Below are positions 5,545 to 9,213 of a stretch of 9,213 nt of DNA, piece by piece. The stretch is from an archaeon (GTDB lineage: Archaea > Hydrothermarchaeota > Hydrothermarchaeia > Hydrothermarchaeales > JALUUU01). The translations under genes were made by a program, and so were the position numbers. Below the pieces are notes generated by a model, which was given only the letters and a program-made list of their open reading frames with translations, had not been told where the DNA came from and ran no database searches. How positions within the stretch are numbered: position 1 is the stretch's first letter; the number at the start of each line of letters is the position of its first letter. The DNA is taken from contig JALUUU010000155.1 of assembly GCA_027021185.1 (NCBI GenBank), positions 1 to 9,213 of the forward strand. Reading direction: 5' to 3'.

Positions 5545-5775
5545 CTATAGTTCCTTGTATCCCGTTACTGCGTAACCTAGATCTAGATCGGCGATGGCCT
5601 TCTTCATCTTTTCCGGGCTCGTTGTGTTTGGATCGTATTCGACTACAGCGTTTTTATTTTCTAGGCTTACGTCGGCCTTCAAAACACCCTCCACGCTGCT
5701 GAGGGCGTTTTTAACCCGGGAAACACAATGCCCGCAACTCATCCCCTCTACCGATAGCTCCGCTTTCTTCGTCAT
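5545..5775 (-). CDS. Heavy-metal-associated (HMA) domain protein, CopZ/MerP-like
   Basis: This 76-residue single-domain protein has the ferredoxin-like HMA metal-binding motif GMSCGHCVSRV (about residues 11-21, ligands Cys14 and Cys17). The rest follows the usual beta-alpha-beta pattern (VEGVLKADVSLENKNAVVEYD, then a second helix). Such proteins carry Cu(I), or sometimes other soft metals, to a P-type ATPase or a metalloenzyme. The ATG (5773-5775) has a very strong AGGAGGT (5782-5788) that overlaps the end of the upstream torD-like gene, so it is the last gene of the reductase operon. No metal ATPase or other HMA partner is in the window, which leaves its client unclear: copper homeostasis, or metal supply or detoxification linked to the oxidoreductase. 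There is no signal peptide, so it is cytoplasmic. Confidence 0.88.
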   Translation of the reverse strand: MTKKAELSVEGMSCGHCVSRVKNALSSVEGVLKADVSLENKNAVVEYDPNTTSPEKMKKAIADLDLGYAVTGYKEL

Positions 5776-5781
5776 AATCAG

Positions 5782-5788
5782 ACCTCCT
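5782..5788 (-). promoter_or_regulatory. Strong ribosome-binding site of the HMA protein gene
   Basis: On the - strand this reads AGGAGGT, 6 nt before the ATG at 5775, and it overlaps the stop codon of the chaperone gene. It is a much better match than those of its operon neighbours, suggesting high translation of the small metal carrier. Confidence 0.6.
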
Positions 5789-6467
5789 AAAGGATATCCT
5801 TACAGGAACCTTTTAATATTTTTCCCTTTAACCCTCTGGCAAGGGTTCTATGGTCCTGCACCAGCCAGTGTCTTATAAATTCTATCCAGCCTTGATAGAA
5901 GCCGTCATCAAATCTTGACACTACATCGTGGAACATGTGGATCCAGGTGAGGAGATGCTCCCCCAGAAAGCGTATTTCTGCTTCGAGAATAGTTTGTAGA
6001 GTTCTTAAATCCCCCGATTCAAATGCCTCGGTTTCTTTTTCGCACAGGAAACGCATGAAATCAAGCTCAAATCCTAGATAGTCTGGTGGTTCTCCTTTAA
6101 AGTCCTCATCTAATTCAAGCCCAAAGCTCCGATATTCTTTCAGAACAGACATCGTCGATTCACCGTAAAGCTTCTCTCCCCGGTAGATGGATTCATAGGG
6201 GGGTATGACAGGAGGAGATGTGCTGCGAAATATCCGGGTAAATGATCCGATCAGACCCTTTGTCACTTCCTCGGGAGGTTTGTCCTCGTTTTCCCTGAAA
6301 AATCCATGTACCCTGTCCATCCCCGGAAAGTCTTTGAGGGCCTGTGAGACCCTGCGGGAGTTTTCTATGAATTCTGGATTAGGCTGATATAGGCAGAGGG
6401 CGCTGAGGAAGGCATATACCCTGCTCCTGTCCCTTGGGGACTTTGTGGTGTATGCTGTCTCATCCAT
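5787..6467 (-). CDS. TorD/DmsD-family molybdoenzyme maturation chaperone
   Basis: Proteins of this all-helical family bind the catalytic subunit of DMSO-reductase-type enzymes before export, guard its Tat signal and help insertion of the molybdenum cofactor. The 226-residue product shows the family signatures PPYESIYRGEKL (about 89-100) with a following GEST, and EPPDYLGFELDFMRFLCEKE (about 126-145), the latter close to the E-PDH/EPxDYxxxxLxFM region. Length is in the usual range (about 200-230). The ATG at 6467 overlaps the end of the iron-sulfur subunit gene by 8 nt, so translation is coupled. Its client is almost certainly the adjacent molybdopterin subunit. Which TorD subclass it belongs to cannot be decided by eye. 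Confidence 0.85.
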   Translation of the reverse strand: MDETAYTTKSPRDRSRVYAFLSALCLYQPNPEFIENSRRVSQALKDFPGMDRVHGFFRENEDKPPEEVTKGLIGSFTRIFRSTSPPVIPPYESIYRGEKLYGESTMSVLKEYRSFGLELDEDFKGEPPDYLGFELDFMRFLCEKETEAFESGDLRTLQTILEAEIRFLGEHLLTWIHMFHDVVSRFDDGFYQGWIEFIRHWLVQDHRTLARGLKGKILKGSCKDIL

Positions 6468-7215
6468 AGGCTGGGGAAATGAGGGCTATTTTCCTCATTC
6501 TCCTTGTGGGATGGGCTCCGCCGACATAGTAGACCCTTGGCTTCGTACCCTTATCCTCCAGAAGTCTGTAGGCCCTTCGCTTGGCTAGTATCTTTGAGAC
6601 ATTGCTCCGTGGGTCCTCAAGGTCTCCGAAATGCAGGGCTTTCACTGGGCATGTGGCTACGCACGCCGGCTCTAAGCCTTTCTCAAGTCTCTGAACGCAC
6701 CAAGTACACTTCTCCACCACTCCTTTGAATTTTCCGCTTCCTGCCACGAGTCTATTTCCGTATTTCTTGGCAAGGTCGGGATTTTTGTAGGGTGGCACGC
6801 CTCCCACTTCTTTGCCGACGCTTCCTGATCCGTATACGTTTTCACCTTCTTTCTCCCAGTCGTAGTACTGATTCTTCTCCGGAGTTTTTTCGTTGAAGTA
6901 GTTCACGCCATAGGGGCATGCGATGATGCAGTACTTGCATCCAATGCACCGTTCCTGATCCACGAGGACGAGTCCTTCCTTTGTCTTGTATCTTGCTTTT
7001 ACCGGGCAGACCCTGATGCAGGGAGCATTGTCGCAGTGCATGCACGGCCGGGGCAGATACGAGATCTTCGAGTTAGGGTATTCGCCCTCCTCGAACCTGT
7101 ATACAAACATCCAGAAAAAGCCTTCCTGGGTGTTGTTCTCCACTTTACAAGCCGCCATGCAAGCACGGCATCCCATGCATCTGTCGAGATCGACCACATA
7201 AGCGTACTTAACCAT
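6460..7215 (-). CDS. Four-cluster [4Fe-4S] electron-transfer subunit of a molybdopterin oxidoreductase (DmsB/PsrB/TtrB-like)
   Basis: This subunit wires electrons between a membrane quinol/anchor component and the molybdenum catalytic subunit. The 251 residues contain exactly sixteen cysteines in four ferredoxin-type sets: 13/16/19/23, 58/61/66/70, 90/93/96/100 and 170/173/185/189. This is the full complement for four [4Fe-4S] clusters. A long insertion (about 105-165) lies before the fourth set, as in DMSO/polysulfide/tetrathionate/arsenate reductase B subunits. It has no signal peptide, which is usual because this subunit is exported along with the catalytic one. The start ATG (7213-7215) has GGGGGTGA upstream, overlapping the end of the catalytic gene (gap 5 bp). 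The C-terminal tail is basic (HPTRRMRK) and otherwise unremarkable. Confidence 0.92.
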   Translation of the reverse strand: MVKYAYVVDLDRCMGCRACMAACKVENNTQEGFFWMFVYRFEEGEYPNSKISYLPRPCMHCDNAPCIRVCPVKARYKTKEGLVLVDQERCIGCKYCIIACPYGVNYFNEKTPEKNQYYDWEKEGENVYGSGSVGKEVGGVPPYKNPDLAKKYGNRLVAGSGKFKGVVEKCTWCVQRLEKGLEPACVATCPVKALHFGDLEDPRSNVSKILAKRRAYRLLEDKGTKPRVYYVGGAHPTRRMRKIALISPAYG

Positions 7216-7220
7216 CTACA

Positions 7221-9213
7221 TCACCCCCTGTACACCCTCACTTTAACTTGGAACGACTGGTCGGCCGTGCAACTCACGTAGCCCTCTCCGGAAAAGAACA
7301 ATGTGTTGGCCGTGGGGCCGCTTTTCTTAGCCACTCTGTGGACTGTGAATCCATAGTGGTGGGAGAGATCCACAACATCGGGTCTGAGGGACTCCATATA
7401 CTTAACCTTAACCTTAACCTTGCGTGTTTCACCGGTTACAGCGTTGTGGCTCTCAACCCAAACGACCTCGCCATCTTTGATCCCCTTGGCCTTGGCTGTT
7501 TGGGGGTTTATCTTGAGTCTCTGCTCAGGTTCAAGCTCGTTAAGGATGGGGATGAAGGTCGTCCTGGACTGCTTGAACTCGATCTTTTTGCCGGAGATCA
7601 TTACGAGGTCGTATTCATCCGGGGATTTTTCCATCGTAGGTTCACGCCACGTTGGATAGGGGGTGTAGTCCTGCCAGTATATCTTGTCCACGCCCTTCTT
7701 TTTCATCTCCCTCTGAAGCTGAAGAAGCTTCTCTCCATAGAACCTGTGTTTGATACCGCCGTAGGGCTTGTCCCATGCAGGAGCGTAAAAGTCTTTGGTG
7801 GGGATTGGCTTTACCTTGACGCTCTGTTCTTCGAAAAATCGTACACCGCCGGGGTATCCCTTCATCCTGGCCCATTTGTCGAAGATCTCTCTAACAGTGG
7901 GCTTTTTGTTGACGTCCAGTTTGTACGGGTCCTTCAATTTGAGGTACTTGTTTATGTGGGCAATGTATCCTTTTTCTCCATAGAGTAGCCCGGCTTTCTC
8001 GCATAAATCAATGTAGATGTCTATGTCTCCCTTGCTTTTGAAGAGAGGGTCCATGGGCGGGATTCTCAGAGTAGTTGCGTCGGTGTATTGGTCCGTAACT
8101 CCTAGTGGCCCCTCGTACTTCTCAATCGTGGCAGCGGGCAGCACGATATCGGCGTAGAGGCTTGCGGTATCGCCCATCCAGGGTGAGATCACCGCCACGA
8201 ATTTGAATTTTTCGTAGGCAGCCTTTATCACCGGCTGATCAGCGAAGGAGAGCACCGGCTCGGCCATGTGTATTATGCACATCTCTGGAACAGTTGTGAC
8301 GCCGTACTTCTGAGGATTAAGCATCACATGAGCGACCAGAGAGGAGTTGTTGCTGTTTATGGGATAAAACTTGCTGTTCTTGAGCCAGATATTGGTTTCG
8401 TCTTTGATTTCAATGCCCTGAATGCCCTTGTAGTTCTTGTGTATCGCCCTCTTGAAATCGATTCGAGTGCCTCCTGCAGCCTCTATCGAGCCCAGAAGCA
8501 TCGCCATCAAGAGAGCGGCACGGCACATCTGGAATCCCAGCTCCTGCTGGGTGACGTGGTACATCATTATTCCAACTGGTCTGTAGGGAACCTCGACGCC
8601 GTCCACCATTATGGTGCTTCCAATGCTTGCCGTCTCCCCGATCTCAAGGGCGACACGCCTTATAGTCTCAGCCGGAACGTCGCATATCTTACTCGCCATC
8701 TCGGGTGTATAGCCTGCTACATGTTCTTTGAAGAGCTGGAAGGCAGTTTTAACCTTCCTCCCATCCACTACGTACTCTCCCTCCAAAGCAGGTTCAGTAG
8801 CCTCACTGCTCGGAACCGCAGATTTCTTCGCAAGATCCCAGACAAGCTCTTTACCGTTTTCTCGCAGAATGAGGCCGTCATCTCCCACGAGCGAAGGGGC
8901 ATTGGTGTGCTTAATGAGGTATTCTCTGTCCACGTATCCGTTCTGTATTAGCAAGTTAGAGACGGCGTTAAAGAAGACCATGTCCGTGGAAGGTTTTATG
9001 GGAATCCACTCGTCTGCATGGGGTCCTACACGCTCCCGGGAAGGATCGAGGGAGACAAACTTCATCCCCCTTTCCTTGGCCTCTATGAACTGTCTGGGCC
9101 ACGTTATCCAGCAAGTCTTATTTCCTCCGGCGCCAACCAGGTCCCATCCCACGCCTATGAGGTAGTTGCAGTGTTTAAAGTCAGGATGCAGGACGCCGTG
9201 AAATCCTACCGTG
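7221..9213 (-). CDS. Molybdopterin oxidoreductase catalytic subunit, DMSO-reductase family (N-terminus outside window)
   Basis: The catalytic subunit carries the bis-molybdopterin-guanine-dinucleotide cofactor. About 663 residues are visible, with the frame open to the right edge. Upstream of a GTG at 9152 the frame continues with family-like sequence (GVLHPDFKHCNYLIGVGWDL), so that GTG is internal. Recognisable parts are the cofactor-domain strands FVSLDPSRERVGPHADEWIPIKPSTD, the MWCRAALL-like stretch QMCRAALLMAMLLGSIEAAGG, DTASLYADIVLPAATIEKYEG and a C-terminal molydopterin-dinucleotide-binding domain from about residue 535 (MISGKKIEFKQSRTTF, ending VRVYRG). The missing N-terminus would hold any Tat signal, the N-terminal [4Fe-4S] site and the Mo ligand (Cys, Ser, Asp or Sec). 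The substrate is therefore undetermined; sulfur compounds, arsenate/selenate or DMSO/TMAO are all possible. It heads the four-gene operon. Confidence 0.9.
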   Translation of the reverse strand, partial: TVGFHGVLHPDFKHCNYLIGVGWDLVGAGGNKTCWITWPRQFIEAKERGMKFVSLDPSRERVGPHADEWIPIKPSTDMVFFNAVSNLLIQNGYVDREYLIKHTNAPSLVGDDGLILRENGKELVWDLAKKSAVPSSEATEPALEGEYVVDGRKVKTAFQLFKEHVAGYTPEMASKICDVPAETIRRVALEIGETASIGSTIMVDGVEVPYRPVGIMMYHVTQQELGFQMCRAALLMAMLLGSIEAAGGTRIDFKRAIHKNYKGIQGIEIKDETNIWLKNSKFYPINSNNSSLVAHVMLNPQKYGVTTVPEMCIIHMAEPVLSFADQPVIKAAYEKFKFVAVISPWMGDTASLYADIVLPAATIEKYEGPLGVTDQYTDATTLRIPPMDPLFKSKGDIDIYIDLCEKAGLLYGEKGYIAHINKYLKLKDPYKLDVNKKPTVREIFDKWARMKGYPGGVRFFEEQSVKVKPIPTKDFYAPAWDKPYGGIKHRFYGEKLLQLQREMKKKGVDKIYWQDYTPYPTWREPTMEKSPDEYDLVMISGKKIEFKQSRTTFIPILNELEPEQRLKINPQTAKAKGIKDGEVVWVESHNAVTGETRKVKVKVKYMESLRPDVVDLSHHYGFTVHRVAKKSGPTANTLFFSGEGYVSCTADQSFQVKVRVYRG

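Noticed and set aside
5493..5580. A + strand frame reading NCLGCGVCE, resembling a ferredoxin iron-sulfur motif.
   Set aside because: The frame is short, lacks a start, then runs antisense through the HMA gene without further similarity; a three-cysteine pattern like this is expected by chance in six frames of 9 kb.
5790..5801. 12-bp perfect palindrome AAGGATATCCTT just before the HMA gene's ribosome-binding site.
   Set aside because: It encodes the last residues of the chaperone and is inside an operon where an operator is unlikely.
7248..7988. Long + strand frames (also 8268-8951 and 8728-9165) of up to 246 codons.
   Set aside because: They lie entirely antisense to the molybdopterin subunit, whose - strand reading has clear family sequence; the + readings look like no known protein.

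Overview
The window comes from an archaeon, most likely a euryarchaeote. The evidence is a tight same-strand run of archaeal-type genes (secY, adkA, a DUF106 insertase-like protein, cmk, cbf5) in their usual archaeal order, Shine-Dalgarno motifs such as GGAGG, and a type II tRNA-Ser without an encoded CCA end. Mid-range GC and a DMSO-reductase-family operon fit an anaerobe or facultative anaerobe. No species can be named from the sequence alone.

Left block (1-4206, + strand): the 3' part of secY runs directly into adkA, then the DUF106 membrane protein, cytidylate kinase, Cbf5 pseudouridine synthase and an MJ0882/RsmC-like methyltransferase, followed 9 bp later by tRNA-Ser(UGA). Neighbouring genes abut or overlap, so this is probably one housekeeping transcription unit for protein export, nucleotide monophosphate phosphorylation and RNA modification.

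Accessory insert (about 4211-4872): the last 14 bases of the tRNA-Ser gene plus four following bases (4193-4210) recur at 4855-4872 with one mismatch. This is the arrangement left by site-specific integration into a tRNA gene. The 662-bp unit carries a HicB antitoxin, an overlapping HicA toxin and, before them, a possible 38-codon basic ORF. All three are preceded by the same AGGGGT ribosome-binding motif. No integrase is present, so it would be a minimal or decayed element. Just beyond the right repeat lie two mutually exclusive hairpins, the second followed by a T run.

Right block (4966-9213, - strand): a small winged-helix-like regulator (4966-5286) with a near-perfect palindrome upstream of its start, a 258-bp A+T-rich spacer, then an operon read right to left. 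The operon holds a molybdopterin oxidoreductase catalytic subunit (N-terminus off the window), a four-cluster [4Fe-4S] electron-transfer subunit, a TorD/DmsD-like maturation chaperone and a small HMA metal-binding protein. These four are contiguous or overlapping and probably form a respiratory reductase with its assembly factors. No membrane anchor gene lies within the window, and the substrate cannot be deduced from what is visible.
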